From Candidatus Melainabacteria bacterium (GTDB taxonomy: Bacteria; Cyanobacteriota; Vampirovibrionia; Obscuribacterales; Obscuribacteraceae): a DNA stretch of 40,869 nt. This document shows, one piece after another, positions 9,668 to 19,148 of this stretch; positions within the stretch are counted from its first letter, which is position 1, and each line of letters opens with the position of its first letter. The stretch lies in contig PSRH01000216.1 in NCBI GenBank assembly GCA_003175915.1, positions 1 to 40,869 on the forward strand, given 5' to 3'. Below the pieces are notes generated by a model. The model worked only from the letters and a program-made list of their open reading frames with translations. It was not told the origin of the DNA and ran no database searches. The translations under genes and the position numbers were made by a program.

Positions 9668-10102
9668 ATGCAATCACCGAGCCATTGCGCCGATAAACTA
9701 AACGGATTACTTAAGGGTGAAATTGCGGCAGTGGAAACTTATGAACAAGCTCTAGAGAAAATAACGAATCCCGATATTCGCCTTGAGTTGGAAGACGTTC
9801 AGCAATGCCACGCTGATCGGGCCGGTTTGTTAACACGAACGGTCGCCAGCATGGGCAAAGAGCCCACTCAAGGAGGAGGACCGTGGGGCGCGTTTGCTAA
9901 ATTGATCGAAGGTGGGGCTAAAGTATTTGGTGAGAAAGCGGCAATAGGCGTTTTAGAAGAAGGCGAGGACAAAGGGTTGGCAGATTATCGCAAACTTCAG
10001 GAGGATTCTGACCCGATCATTCATTCTATCGTCAAAGAGTTGTTACCCAGACAAGAAGAGACGCATGCAAAAATGAGTAGTCTTAAGCAGAGACTACATT
10101 GA
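9668..10102 (+). CDS. DUF2383 / PA2169-type four-helix-bundle protein
   Basis: LNGLLKGEIAAVETYEQALEKI...ELEDVQQCHADRAGLL; ATG at 9668 with upstream GGAGGTAGGAG; maximal ORF from 9545. Confidence 0.8.
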   Translation: MQSPSHCADKLNGLLKGEIAAVETYEQALEKITNPDIRLELEDVQQCHADRAGLLTRTVASMGKEPTQGGGPWGAFAKLIEGGAKVFGEKAAIGVLEEGEDKGLADYRKLQEDSDPIIHSIVKELLPRQEETHAKMSSLKQRLH

Positions 10103-10198
10103 AAGTCGCTTGATCTAATGGCGGATCGTAGACTGATTATTTTGAGCTTTCAGCTGCTCAGTGTCGATGTCATTCTAATTCAATTACGGAATAAGAGC

Positions 10199-10229
10199 GC
10201 TAGGGGTGGCCTTTTTTGCCACCCCTAGC
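10199..10229. terminator. Perfect 12-bp inverted repeat, probable bidirectional terminator-like hairpin
   Basis: GCTAGGGGTGGC-CTTTTTT-GCCACCCCTAGC in the convergent gap between 10102(+) and 10244(-); no external U-tract, T6 in the loop. Confidence 0.55.
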
Positions 10230-10243
10230 TAAGGAAAGTATTG

Positions 10244-10771
10244 TTACCGCTGTGTTTTTACCTTTTGTTCTCCGGTCTTCTTTATGTCTGTTGCGCCGTT
10301 GTCTTTGAAAATATCCTCTACCCGTTTGGCTGACTGGCTGTCCTCCGTGTGAACCGACAAAAGAATATTGCCGTCACGCAGTTTACCTTCATATTGTTTG
10401 GCTTCGTACTCGGGGAGCCCCAAGCCAACGAGCGCTCCTACGACGCCGCCAACGCTACCGCCGACAGCAGCGCCACTGAGGAGCGCCATTATTGGACCTG
10501 CGGCAATAAACGGCCCCAGACCCGGAACTGCCAGCGCTCCGATGCCTGCTAGCCAACCGAGAGCGCCACCAAGTACAGCTCCTACACTGACACCTGTTGT
10601 AACTCCCTCAGGTCCTTTGCTATGCGTTTCATGACCCAGATCGCGGCTCATATTTTTATTCGGAAGTAACATAGAGACGTCATCTGCATTGAACTGTGCT
10701 GCTCTTAGCGCTTCGACGATCCGATCCGCTTGTTCTTCCGTATGAACGATACAAATAACTGCTTGCTTCAT
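10244..10771 (-). CDS. General stress protein 17M-like / glycine-zipper membrane protein
   Basis: N-terminal VICIVHTEEQADRIVEALRAAQF, central Gly-rich hydrophobic GAVLGGALGWLAGIG...GAAVGGSVGGVVGALVGLGLPEYEAKQYE, C-terminal ILLSVHTED. Confidence 0.75.
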   Translation of the reverse strand: MKQAVICIVHTEEQADRIVEALRAAQFNADDVSMLLPNKNMSRDLGHETHSKGPEGVTTGVSVGAVLGGALGWLAGIGALAVPGLGPFIAAGPIMALLSGAAVGGSVGGVVGALVGLGLPEYEAKQYEGKLRDGNILLSVHTEDSQSAKRVEDIFKDNGATDIKKTGEQKVKTQR

Positions 10772-10807
10772 AAAAACTCCTTTGAGTATCAATTGAGATC
10801 CATCCGA

Positions 10808-11182
10808 CTATTTACCTTCTTTGACTTGCAACTCGTTCTTGTAGTTGCTGCCAAAGCAGTGGTTCGCCAGTGCATCGATAATTTGTTTTTCACGTGAATT
10901 ATCAACGGGACCTCGCAGGAATACCTGACCTTGCTCGCTGACGATTTTTATGTTCTGCGCGTTAACGGATAAGCCCTTTTCCTTCATGAGAGCGCGGCGC
11001 ATCTCAGCTGTTTGTTCCACTTGCGATTTTTCGTTAGATTGATCTTGGGCCGTCGGTGCATTCCGATAGTCGGCATTTTGCTTGGTGTTGTCTGCATCTA
11101 TTACTCGATCCGCAAGTGCACGCGGTATGAAGCAAGTTACGGTAACAAGTGCACACAATATTCCTGTGGTTTTACTACGCAT
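10808..11182 (-). CDS. Exported BON-domain protein
   Basis: Signal peptide (MRSKTTGILCALVTVTCFIPRALA) and BON-like NIKIVSEQGQVFLRGPVDNSREKQIIDALA; ATG at 11182 with GGAGGAAC SD. Confidence 0.75.
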   Translation of the reverse strand: MRSKTTGILCALVTVTCFIPRALADRVIDADNTKQNADYRNAPTAQDQSNEKSQVEQTAEMRRALMKEKGLSVNAQNIKIVSEQGQVFLRGPVDNSREKQIIDALANHCFGSNYKNELQVKEGK

Positions 11183-11280
11183 TAGTTGTTCCTCCAAATG
11201 GGATAAGCCTGAAAAGCGGATCGTGTTTTCACGATCCACTTTTCAAATGTTGCTGCATACGGAATTAGAGCTGTTCTTGC

Positions 11281-11478
11281 TCAGCACGTCCTACAAAATT
11301 CGTCCAATTCCTTCTCTGCCTTTTCTTTGGCGTAACCGTATCGCTCTTGGAGCTTTCCTGATAATTGATCTCGTTTCCCTTCGATGACTTTCAAATCATC
11401 ATCGGTAAGTTTGCCCCACTTCTCTTTGATCTTTCCTTTAAGGTGTGTCCAATCGCCCTGTAATTGATCTTTATTCAT
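11281..11478 (-). CDS. CsbD family stress protein
   Basis: MNKDQLQGDWTHLKGKIKEKWGKLTDDDLKVIEGKRDQLSGKLQERYGYAKEKAEKEL matches the CsbD pattern. Confidence 0.93.
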   Translation of the reverse strand: MNKDQLQGDWTHLKGKIKEKWGKLTDDDLKVIEGKRDQLSGKLQERYGYAKEKAEKELDEFCRTC

Positions 11479-11599
11479 AGACTCGTCTCCTGTTACTCAC
11501 TCTTTGAACTAATACCTCAATCTCAGACGTGACTTTGGTTTTTGGGGTTCCAGTTCTTGGCTGCCGCGCTGATGAGCTGATTTTGTGGACGCTAAGGTT

Positions 11600-12109
11600 T
11601 CACTGTTTCTTGTTATTACTCGGCCCCATGACTTCAAGCTGTTCTCGCTCTCTGGTCGAAAGTCCATTTTGAATTTTGATCATCAAATTCTCCTGCTGCA
11701 GCTTCCAGTAGAGATCGAAGGCCAAATAGATGAGAGCGAATGCGCTTTCGCCCGCTAGAAACGCTTTGTCGCGCCAACCAGCGAACGCAGCCATAGCAAG
11801 GAGAGCGAAAGGTAGACCTTTGTTTACTGATGGCAATTCGGCTAGTTTAGCTGCGCCGGCGTCAAAACGATCGGACCAGGTTCGCAAATTGGGAAAGATT
11901 TTCTCCAGAATGTCATGCGTTACTTGGTCGTTGTTGTGTTCGATGATGAGCGAGCGACGAGACCTTCGAACGCTTTTTATTTCCGGTGATAGCTTGAGAT
12001 CTGTGATGAGTGTCTTAAGGTCCACTTCGCTTACCTCATTAGGTAGTGAAAGACGCAAGCGTCCGGGAATTTTGTGGGCGATAGTTGGGGAGCGGGATGC
12101 CCTCGACAT
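11600..12109 (-). CDS. HMA_2-like (heavy-metal-associated-like) domain membrane protein
   Basis: SPTIAHKIPGRLRLSLP...SPEIKSVRRSRRSLIIEHN followed by a hydrophobic segment; ATG at 12109 with AGGA SD. Confidence 0.6.
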   Translation of the reverse strand: MSRASRSPTIAHKIPGRLRLSLPNEVSEVDLKTLITDLKLSPEIKSVRRSRRSLIIEHNNDQVTHDILEKIFPNLRTWSDRFDAGAAKLAELPSVNKGLPFALLAMAAFAGWRDKAFLAGESAFALIYLAFDLYWKLQQENLMIKIQNGLSTREREQLEVMGPSNNKKQ

Positions 12110-12565
12110 TTGCAATTCCTCCCTTTCAAACATTGGACACAATGCACTAGACTCAACCGGCCTGGAAAAGTTCAAAGATCCCAGAAATGTCGAGCTCTAA
12201 ATTTTATAGAATAATCCCGGAACCTTTTCTTTTGTTTTCGCATCGTTGTGAACAATGAGAGGCACTACCCAAACTGCAAAGCGAGGAGTGGTGTCTCTCA
12301 GCTTTTCTGTGCTCCAAACCTGTTGACCTCGAAAGAAGTACGGCAGCGAATTACTAAAACTTGGAAGACAAGAGAATTTCAGGTCAGGAAAACGGCCAGA
12401 GAAATGGGCTCGGCAGAATGGGCTGCCAATCATTGAGCTTCCGCTCTGAACAAAGAAGCGATTGAAAATGGCAGCCTGATCCAAGCGCAACCTTCGGAAC
12501 AACTCTTTGTAATCGGGCGTCCAGGTTTTGACCGGCAACTATGAAACTATCTGAGGAGAATATAT

Positions 12566-12847
12566 ATGAGAACACGATTAAGCGTTGGTATTGCCATGGC
12601 TGCGATCGCTATTTCCGGGTCCAATCCCAGTTTGGCGGATGAGATAAGGAGTACCACAACCCGGATGGAAAATGCGCCAACAACCGAAGTACATCATACA
12701 AGCGTCACTAGTGGTAATGGTTCTGCATCCGTTTCACATACCCAGACAAGAATGGGTACTGAGCCAAGAGTCCAATCGCAATATACCAGAGTAAAAGAGG
12801 GCCACCACACAACCAAATCTTCTACGACACAAGTAAACAGCTATTGA
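12566..12847 (+). CDS. Small secreted protein of unknown function
   Basis: Signal peptide MRTRLSVGIAMAAIAISGSNPSLADE then Ser/Thr/His-rich region; GAGGAG SD upstream. Confidence 0.65.
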   Translation: MRTRLSVGIAMAAIAISGSNPSLADEIRSTTTRMENAPTTEVHHTSVTSGNGSASVSHTQTRMGTEPRVQSQYTRVKEGHHTTKSSTTQVNSY

Positions 12848-12975
12848 AATGCTGCTCAGATTAATCGATGCTGGTATTCATCGGCAGCGATTGTCAGGAA
12901 TTAATGGTTGGGAACTCAGGTTCGCTTATTCAGTAAAAACGCATAGGCGACGTTTCCACGTGCGGAGGTGCTCTA

Positions 12976-13644
12976 ATGGAATCGATAGTCGATGTCGTTA
13001 ACAGGTTTCTAGGTCAAGAGGTCATTTCACTTCTCGAGAAGGCCACCAAGGCTACCGATGTTCTAAAGGCAGACCATAGAAAAGTCGAAGCTCTTTTCGA
13101 GCAGTTTACAAAGGCTAGCGGGGCAGACAAACAAGTTCTGCTGGAATCGATTCTAAAAGAATTGCGTGTTCACACAACCGTAGAAGAAGAACTAGTCTAT
13201 CCAATCCTTGCGCAGCAAGATGCAGATTTGGCCGCCGAAGCAAAGGAAGAGCATCATATCGTCAAACTTTTGATGGAAGAGCTGGCTAGCCTTTCTGCCA
13301 ATTCACCATTGGAAGAGCCGAAAGTCAAAGTTTTGAGTGAAATCGTAAAGGCTCACGTTAAAGAAGAAGAACATACGATCTTTCCTGCTTTGAGAAAGAC
13401 CGGTGTGGATCTGGATGACCTGGGTATGCGTATCAAAGATCGCAGGGGCGAGCTAATGATGAGAAGCAAAGCCACCACCATTAGGCAGGCTAAATCGGCA
13501 AATAACTCCGTAAAATCGAAGAAAATGAAAGGGAACGGAGCTGTGCCAAAGCGGGCTCGAACAAACAAAGAGCCTGGTGGTGCGAAGCGTCGTGCGGTGC
13601 GCCAAGATACTCGGAGCAAGAAGAGAGCTCAAAAACGATCATAA
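12976..13644 (+). CDS. Hemerythrin (HHE) domain protein with Lys/Arg-rich C-terminal tail
   Basis: DHRKVEALFEQF, HTTVEEELVYPIL, EEHHIVKLLMEEL, HVKEEEHTIFPAL; tail KSKKMKGNGAVPKRARTNKEPGGAKRRAVRQDTRSKKRAQKRS. Confidence 0.9.
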   Translation: MESIVDVVNRFLGQEVISLLEKATKATDVLKADHRKVEALFEQFTKASGADKQVLLESILKELRVHTTVEEELVYPILAQQDADLAAEAKEEHHIVKLLMEELASLSANSPLEEPKVKVLSEIVKAHVKEEEHTIFPALRKTGVDLDDLGMRIKDRRGELMMRSKATTIRQAKSANNSVKSKKMKGNGAVPKRARTNKEPGGAKRRAVRQDTRSKKRAQKRS

Positions 13645-13681
13645 TGAAGCGCTCTGCTCATAAATGGATTGCTAACTTACA

Positions 13682-14467
13682 ATGCGAAATCTACGTGTCT
13701 CCGGGCCTAGCAGGACTGGAAAACGACGATCGAGGCATCATGGAGACGACACGGATAAATCCGATTCGCCCAGATACTGGCAAATCTTGACGGCTGAACT
13801 GGTAGGCACTTTTTTCTTAACTCTCAGTGCAATATTGCCAGTTCATCAGGCAAGCTCTCCCGTCTCTCATTTAGAGAAAGCATTGCCCTCTGGGCTGGTT
13901 GTCTGCGCTCTAATACTAGCAATTGGTCCAACCTCAGGTGCCCACTTTAATCCTGCCGTCACTATGGCATTTTTCCTGCGGCAGGCGTTTTCTCTAAAGA
14001 AAGTGCCCTCATACATAACTGCTCAGATAATGGGCGCAGTACTGGCGGCGTCTCTGGCTGCCGGTCTGGCCCGAAACCGATTCCTCGTTGGGCAAACGCA
14101 TCCTCTTGTAGATCCAATCAGTGCTGTAGTAATTGAGGCTGTACTTACGACACTCCTCGTTCTAGTTATTTTAGGCACTGCAAATAACCACAGATTGGTT
14201 GGAAACAATGCGGCTTTGGCAGTTGGAGCTGCCATCTGTCTGAGCGGTATGATCGGCAGGGAAAGCGGCCCCTCCCTAAACCCTGCTCGCTCGTTAGGGC
14301 CAGCTATTGTAAGTGGGGATTTTGCTGATATATGGATTTATCTTCTCGGACCGCTGCTAGGTGTTGGCATCGCCGTAGTGCTTACAACAATCCTGGTGGC
14401 TCCCGCTAACGCTGACGAGGCTCAAGAGGCGCGAGGACGCGATCAGCGCCTGCCTGGAGACACTTGA
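13682..14467 (+). CDS. Aquaporin (MIP family)
   Basis: Two NPA boxes: SGAHFNPAVTMAFFLRQ and GPSLNPARSLGPAI. Confidence 0.94.
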   Translation: MRNLRVSGPSRTGKRRSRHHGDDTDKSDSPRYWQILTAELVGTFFLTLSAILPVHQASSPVSHLEKALPSGLVVCALILAIGPTSGAHFNPAVTMAFFLRQAFSLKKVPSYITAQIMGAVLAASLAAGLARNRFLVGQTHPLVDPISAVVIEAVLTTLLVLVILGTANNHRLVGNNAALAVGAAICLSGMIGRESGPSLNPARSLGPAIVSGDFADIWIYLLGPLLGVGIAVVLTTILVAPANADEAQEARGRDQRLPGDT

Positions 14468-14672
14468 TATGTCGACTATGTCATACAACGGCCCATCCCG
14501 GCTTTTTAAACAACCTCAGCGACAAACGGCGAACTAAGAGGGCAAAGCGTTAGCCGTCCGACCTTTGCGAAAATGCACCGCCTTGCACGATGTCGACTGA
14601 ATTAGACGCAACTAAATTGACCTATCGACGTCGTCCTAGGCGGCAAGTAATCAATTGTGTGGAGGAGGAGCG

Positions 14673-14879
14673 ATGAATAGACAGAGAAAAACTGGCCTAG
14701 ATAGCTCTAAGAAGAAGCGTCCAGCAAATGCCTCTGAATGCAGAATCGGTACGGACCGATCACATGATGATCAACAAATGATTGCGGTTGATTCGATACG
14801 GGTAAATGTTTGCCATATCGACAGTTGCGGTGGGCCTGGTTGCCGTACACTGTGGAAGCCGCGAAAGCGTACGGCTTGA
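14673..14879 (+). CDS. Small Cys-containing protein of unknown function (68 aa)
   Basis: Strong GGAGGAGG SD 5' of ATG 14673; VCHIDSCGGPGCRT motif. Confidence 0.5.
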   Translation: MNRQRKTGLDSSKKKRPANASECRIGTDRSHDDQQMIAVDSIRVNVCHIDSCGGPGCRTLWKPRKRTA

Positions 14880-14939
14880 GCCTGAATTACGCAGGGAACG
14901 AACGCGGAGCGAGGTTAGTAGAGGCCATGAGCCCTTGGT

Positions 14940-15089
14940 TTAGACCTCGACACGGCTGCCTGTGAGCAAATCATAAATGAACAACACGGCCGCAATTACC
15001 AAAAGCGCATGAATAAGGCTACCACCGACCTGAGTCGCGAAACCCAAAATCCACAGTAATAAAACTAGTCCGATTAAAGTACGTATCAT
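14940..15089 (-). CDS. lmo0937-family small membrane protein (49 aa)
   Basis: MIRTLIGLVLLLWILGFATQVGGSLIHALLVIAAVLFIYDLLTGSRVEV; SD GGAGAA upstream of ATG at 15089. Confidence 0.85.
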   Translation of the reverse strand: MIRTLIGLVLLLWILGFATQVGGSLIHALLVIAAVLFIYDLLTGSRVEV

Positions 15090-15333
15090 TTGATTTCTCC
15101 TTGTCTCACGAATAGGTTCGTAGACAATGAAAAGCCTCTTTAGTTCCTCCGGTTCAGGTATGGATCCTAGACTTTGGCCGTTTTGCTGAGCGCAATGTTT
15201 TCGAAACAGTTCAATCTGGTGCTTAGAAGATCGCCGCAATTTTGCTGGCAGTGATATGGGTGCGAACCTGGGTAAACGCAATGGTTCCCCGAAAGTATTT
15301 CACCAAAAATCGGAAGAATGGAGGTAGAAGACT

Positions 15334-15540
15334 TCATTGGTATGGAGGTAAAAATTTTGCTTCCCTGGCGAATTGAAGTTCTTGGACGGCCCTGTATATC
15401 TCCTCAGCTCGACTAGTATGTCCGTGCTTATGGTAAAGAGTGGCAATGACCCTCAGCTCGTGTTCGCTTCGATCAAGGGCTTCTTGGAGAAATCTAGAGC
15501 TCTGAAGGTAAGTTGCTTTCTGAGTCAACGGATCATTCAT
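15334..15540 (-). CDS. Small TPR-like protein of unknown function
   Basis: 68-aa ORF, ALDRSEHELRVIATLYHKHGHTSRAEEIYRAVQE resembles a single TPR unit. Confidence 0.45.
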   Translation of the reverse strand: MNDPLTQKATYLQSSRFLQEALDRSEHELRVIATLYHKHGHTSRAEEIYRAVQELQFAREAKFLPPYQ

Positions 15541-15834
15541 AGCAATTATTCTCGGGATATGTGATCTGCGCTAAATGTATATTTCTTGACGACGCCGCGC
15601 CACCATAGTTCCCCAAAACGAGCAGATAAGACAAGCATTGAAGATTTGCATTGTAGGCAACTGGCGACATGGATTGAATCAGAAAGTTTGAGGTCCGCCC
15701 GCGAACAAAACTCACGGGCGCCTGTCACGTTTGTAATCTGATGTCTACGAAAGGAGACAGTAGCGACAGGAACATTCAAATAGTTGCCATGTCATTGCTA
15801 TTTAGTTACTACAGCAAAAGGACGTGTGAGTTAT

Positions 15835-17052
15835 ATGAAAGCCCTCGTTTTCAAAGGTGTTGGAAAGATCGAACTGGCTGAATTACCCAAGCCAGTCTTG
15901 CAAGATTCAACTGATGCGATTGTGCGCATTATTGCCGCGTCGATTTGTGGAACTGATTTGCACATGGTGCGTGGCAGTATGTCGGGAATGAAACCAGGTA
16001 GCATTTTGGGACACGAAGCCGTGGGAATTGTGGAACAGGTCGGTGCCAGTGTGCAAAATTTCAAGGAGGGCGATAGAGTAGTTGTCTGCTCAACCATTGC
16101 TTGCGGGAATTGCGTCTACTGTCAGGCTGAAGAGTACTCATCCTGCGATCGCGCCAACCCAAATGGTCCCGAGGCCGGTACGGCTTTCTTTGGTGGACCG
16201 GTTTCGAGCGGGCCCTTTGATGGTCTGCAAGCAGAGTTCGCCCGTATACCCTACGCCGATGCGGTGCTCGTAGCAATCCCAGAGCAAGTTAACAATGACG
16301 ATGCATTGTTGGTTTCTGACGTATTCCCAACGGGTTATATGGCAGCAAAAATCGCCGACGTCCAAGAAGGAGACATTGTCGCTGTTTTTGGCTGTGGACC
16401 GGTGGGGCAGATGGCCATCGCTTCGGCAAAACTCTTGGGCGCGTCCAAGGTGATCGCGGTAGATTGCTTGCAAGATCGCCTGGAAACAGCCAAAGGCCAA
16501 GGTGCAATGATTTTGAACTACAATGAAAACGATCCGGTCGAGGCCTTGCACGACTTGAGCGATGGGTATGGGCCTGACGCGTGCATTGATGCCGTGGGAC
16601 TAGATGCAGAAAAGGCGACGGAAGGACCAGCTTCGGAAAAACGACCTTTCATCAAAGAATTTTCCGATTATCTCGAACAAAAAATGCTGGCTCCTACAAA
16701 GTTCAATTTGGGCGATCAATGGAGACAAGGCAATGCCCCATCGCAGGTTCTTCAATGGTGCGTGGAATCGGTGAGAAAGAGCGGTGTCATCTCGATCGTT
16801 GGCGTCTATGCCGAGAATTCGGTAAGGTTTCCAATCGGCTTGGCAATGCAAAAGGCATTGACGGTTCGCGCCGCTAACTGCAGTCACCGTAAATATGTGC
16901 CCACATTGTTAAAGCTAATTGCAGATGGACAGTTCCGTCCGTCTGCGATTCTAACCAAGCAGTGCGATTTAATACAGGCTGTCAATTGTTACGAGCATTT
17001 TGACAGGCGCGAATCAGGTTGGCTCAAAGTGAGGCTCTCACCGGCGGCATAG
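15835..17052 (+). CDS. Zinc-dependent alcohol dehydrogenase (formaldehyde-dehydrogenase-like MDR)
   Basis: CGTDLHMVRG, GHEAVGIVEQVG, structural Zn cysteines CGNCVYCQAEEYSSC, Rossmann VAVFGCGPVGQMA. Confidence 0.93.
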   Translation: MKALVFKGVGKIELAELPKPVLQDSTDAIVRIIAASICGTDLHMVRGSMSGMKPGSILGHEAVGIVEQVGASVQNFKEGDRVVVCSTIACGNCVYCQAEEYSSCDRANPNGPEAGTAFFGGPVSSGPFDGLQAEFARIPYADAVLVAIPEQVNNDDALLVSDVFPTGYMAAKIADVQEGDIVAVFGCGPVGQMAIASAKLLGASKVIAVDCLQDRLETAKGQGAMILNYNENDPVEALHDLSDGYGPDACIDAVGLDAEKATEGPASEKRPFIKEFSDYLEQKMLAPTKFNLGDQWRQGNAPSQVLQWCVESVRKSGVISIVGVYAENSVRFPIGLAMQKALTVRAANCSHRKYVPTLLKLIADGQFRPSAILTKQCDLIQAVNCYEHFDRRESGWLKVRLSPAA

Positions 17053-17217
17053 GCGAAATGGTTTTCCAGAACTTGTTTATGTAAAACCTGGAACCAGTTT
17101 TGTATGTTATTCGTCCGAGATGGGTGTCGGATATGGGCGACACCGCTTTGAATCCATTTTTAATGGGCACGTCAGCCTGTTGGCTACCATGGAAGGCAGA
17201 AATTAGAGTTATTGATT

Positions 17218-17445
17218 ATGAAGGTTCCAGACGGCTACTCCTATTACACCCTGTTCGACGCGCTTCGCCAACGCGTCCTCAGTTGTGATGTTGCCTGTGA
17301 CGTCGAGTATTGCTTAGACTTGATGGATATCCTTGTAGCTAAACAAGAAGATTTACTTATTGAATTTTTGCAGAACGACTTTAGGTTGAAGGCCGACGGC
17401 AATGGTAAAAAGACTCAGCGCAATTGCAGAAAGCGCGAAAAATGA
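17218..17445 (+). CDS. Hypothetical small protein
   Basis: 75-aa ORF with acidic helical core and basic C-terminus; no recognised domain. Confidence 0.4.
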   Translation: MKVPDGYSYYTLFDALRQRVLSCDVACDVEYCLDLMDILVAKQEDLLIEFLQNDFRLKADGNGKKTQRNCRKREK

Positions 17446-17543
17446 ATGTGGTTACGAGCGGGAAAGAGGGACAAGACAAGATGCTGTCTTCGGGTGTATC
17501 TCATTGACCGAAGATTAGATCTCGTGTTGCCGCGTTCCGTTAT

Positions 17544-19121
17544 TTAGGCAATCGATCGAGCCCCTGCCTTTTCCTTAGAGCGTGGTTTTCCACGAGACTC
17601 GAAAGTTCGATTGAGGGTGCGCCAGTCGACGACCAGTTCACCGCCATTGGCGAAGTGGCGCTTCTGAATGCCGTAGATCAACTCCAGGCAGGCATGATCA
17701 ATGTAGGACAGTCCATCGATGTGCAGGTGGATCAGTTTGTCCGGACCCAACTCCTCAATCGTTTCTGCCAGTCTGGGTAAGGTCAAGAAGGAAGCAGTGC
17801 CACGCAAGAAAATATGTGTTTCGCCGACGGCATCTTCGGCAATTCTGATTTCCAGGTGAGAAACACGGTAAAGCAACTTGGCAAAGCAAAGTACGATGCC
17901 AGTCGTGACACCAGTCAAAAGATCGACGCACACAATGGTGGCAACAGTAATGACGTAGATGATCAATTCCATTGAACCGACTTTTCTGAGGTCGCCGATC
18001 ACTTTGAAGTTAGCAAGCTTGTAGCCAATGTAGACGAGAAGGGCCGCCAGGCTGCAAGTGGGAATCAACTTAATCCAGGAAGATAAGAACACAACGAAGA
18101 GCAACAGCCATAAGCCATGGAGAAAAGCTGACATGCGTGTTTTGGCGCCGGCTGCTACATTTGTGCTGCTGCGAACCATAACGCCGGTGATTGGCAAACC
18201 GCCAACCAGGGCAGAAATGGAGTTTCCGATTCCTTGACTGGTCAATTCGCGATTATAGTCAGTCCGCCGGCCTCTATGCAGCTTATCGATCGCCGTTGCA
18301 CTGAGGAGCGTTTCGGCGGTGGCAATTACCGCAATAGCCAGACCGTCAAGCAGAACTTCGCGCAGCGTCATTCCATGCAAATCTTGAAAGCTCGGGAAAT
18401 TGAAGGCGATAGCTAGATTCTCCGGTATTGATACGTGCTTGATCGGTAACTGCGTCGCCGTTGCTACTAAGGTAGCAACAACGATGGCAACCAATGGTCC
18501 CGGAATGAACTTAAGCGCTTTGATTTGCAAGTTGTTCCAGCAAACCAAGATGACGATGGTCATGATGCCGATTGCCGCTGCCAGGTGATGGCTAGTCGTT
18601 TCCAGAGGAAAGAGACCAGTGGTAATGGCAGTCGGTATGCCGCAAATATTGCTCAAACCGGACGCCCCCGGGATGTGGTCCAGCATGACGTGGAACTGGC
18701 TGACCAGAATCAGTATGCCTATGCCGGAAAGCATTCCATGCACAACCGACGGTGGCACTGCCCGAAACCAATGAGCCCAACGACATAGCCCGGCGAGAAC
18801 CTGACAGATGCCGCCGACCAGAAGGACTACTCCTAGTTGTTCGACTCCGTATTTGGCTATCAACGAAGAGACTATGACGACAAGTCCGGCTGCCGGTCCA
18901 CTTACTTGCAATTGGCAGCCACCCAGTGGTCCAACAATAAGTCCACCGACTATCCCGGAAATTATGCCGAGAGCGGGTGGCACGCCGCAGGCAATCGCAA
19001 TACCCATACAGAGGGGCAGGGCGACAAGGAACACAACCAATGAAGCCAGAAAATCGTTACCGAAAGTGTGTCGCATTTTCTTCAGCGACACAACTAAGCT
19101 AGGCCTAAACAATAGCCTCAC
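17544..19121 (-). CDS. SulP family anion/bicarbonate transporter with STAS domain (start may be 19076)
   Basis: FLVALPLCMGIAIACGVPPALGIISGIVGGLIVG, QVSGPAAGLVVIV, C-terminal STAS-like LIHLHIDGLSYIDHACLELI. Confidence 0.92.
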   Translation of the reverse strand: MRLLFRPSLVVSLKKMRHTFGNDFLASLVVFLVALPLCMGIAIACGVPPALGIISGIVGGLIVGPLGGCQLQVSGPAAGLVVIVSSLIAKYGVEQLGVVLLVGGICQVLAGLCRWAHWFRAVPPSVVHGMLSGIGILILVSQFHVMLDHIPGASGLSNICGIPTAITTGLFPLETTSHHLAAAIGIMTIVILVCWNNLQIKALKFIPGPLVAIVVATLVATATQLPIKHVSIPENLAIAFNFPSFQDLHGMTLREVLLDGLAIAVIATAETLLSATAIDKLHRGRRTDYNRELTSQGIGNSISALVGGLPITGVMVRSSTNVAAGAKTRMSAFLHGLWLLLFVVFLSSWIKLIPTCSLAALLVYIGYKLANFKVIGDLRKVGSMELIIYVITVATIVCVDLLTGVTTGIVLCFAKLLYRVSHLEIRIAEDAVGETHIFLRGTASFLTLPRLAETIEELGPDKLIHLHIDGLSYIDHACLELIYGIQKRHFANGGELVVDWRTLNRTFESRGKPRSKEKAGARSIA

Positions 19122-19148
19122 CTCCAGATGTAGGGGCGGGATGCCAAT

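Noticed and set aside
12197-12538. 113-aa minus-strand ORF between the HMA-like gene and the small secreted protein
   Set aside because: No domain, no clear SD, composition not convincing; competing plus-strand ORF equally unsupported.
14468-14672. Gap with several short inverted repeats considered as a tRNA or small RNA
   Set aside because: No cloverleaf, no promoter/terminator pair; structure not supportable by eye.
17059-17101. Possible terminator GGTTTTCCAG...CTGGAACCAGTTTT after the alcohol dehydrogenase
   Set aside because: Stem needs a 2-nt bulge and a long loop, with only a short T-run; too weak to list.
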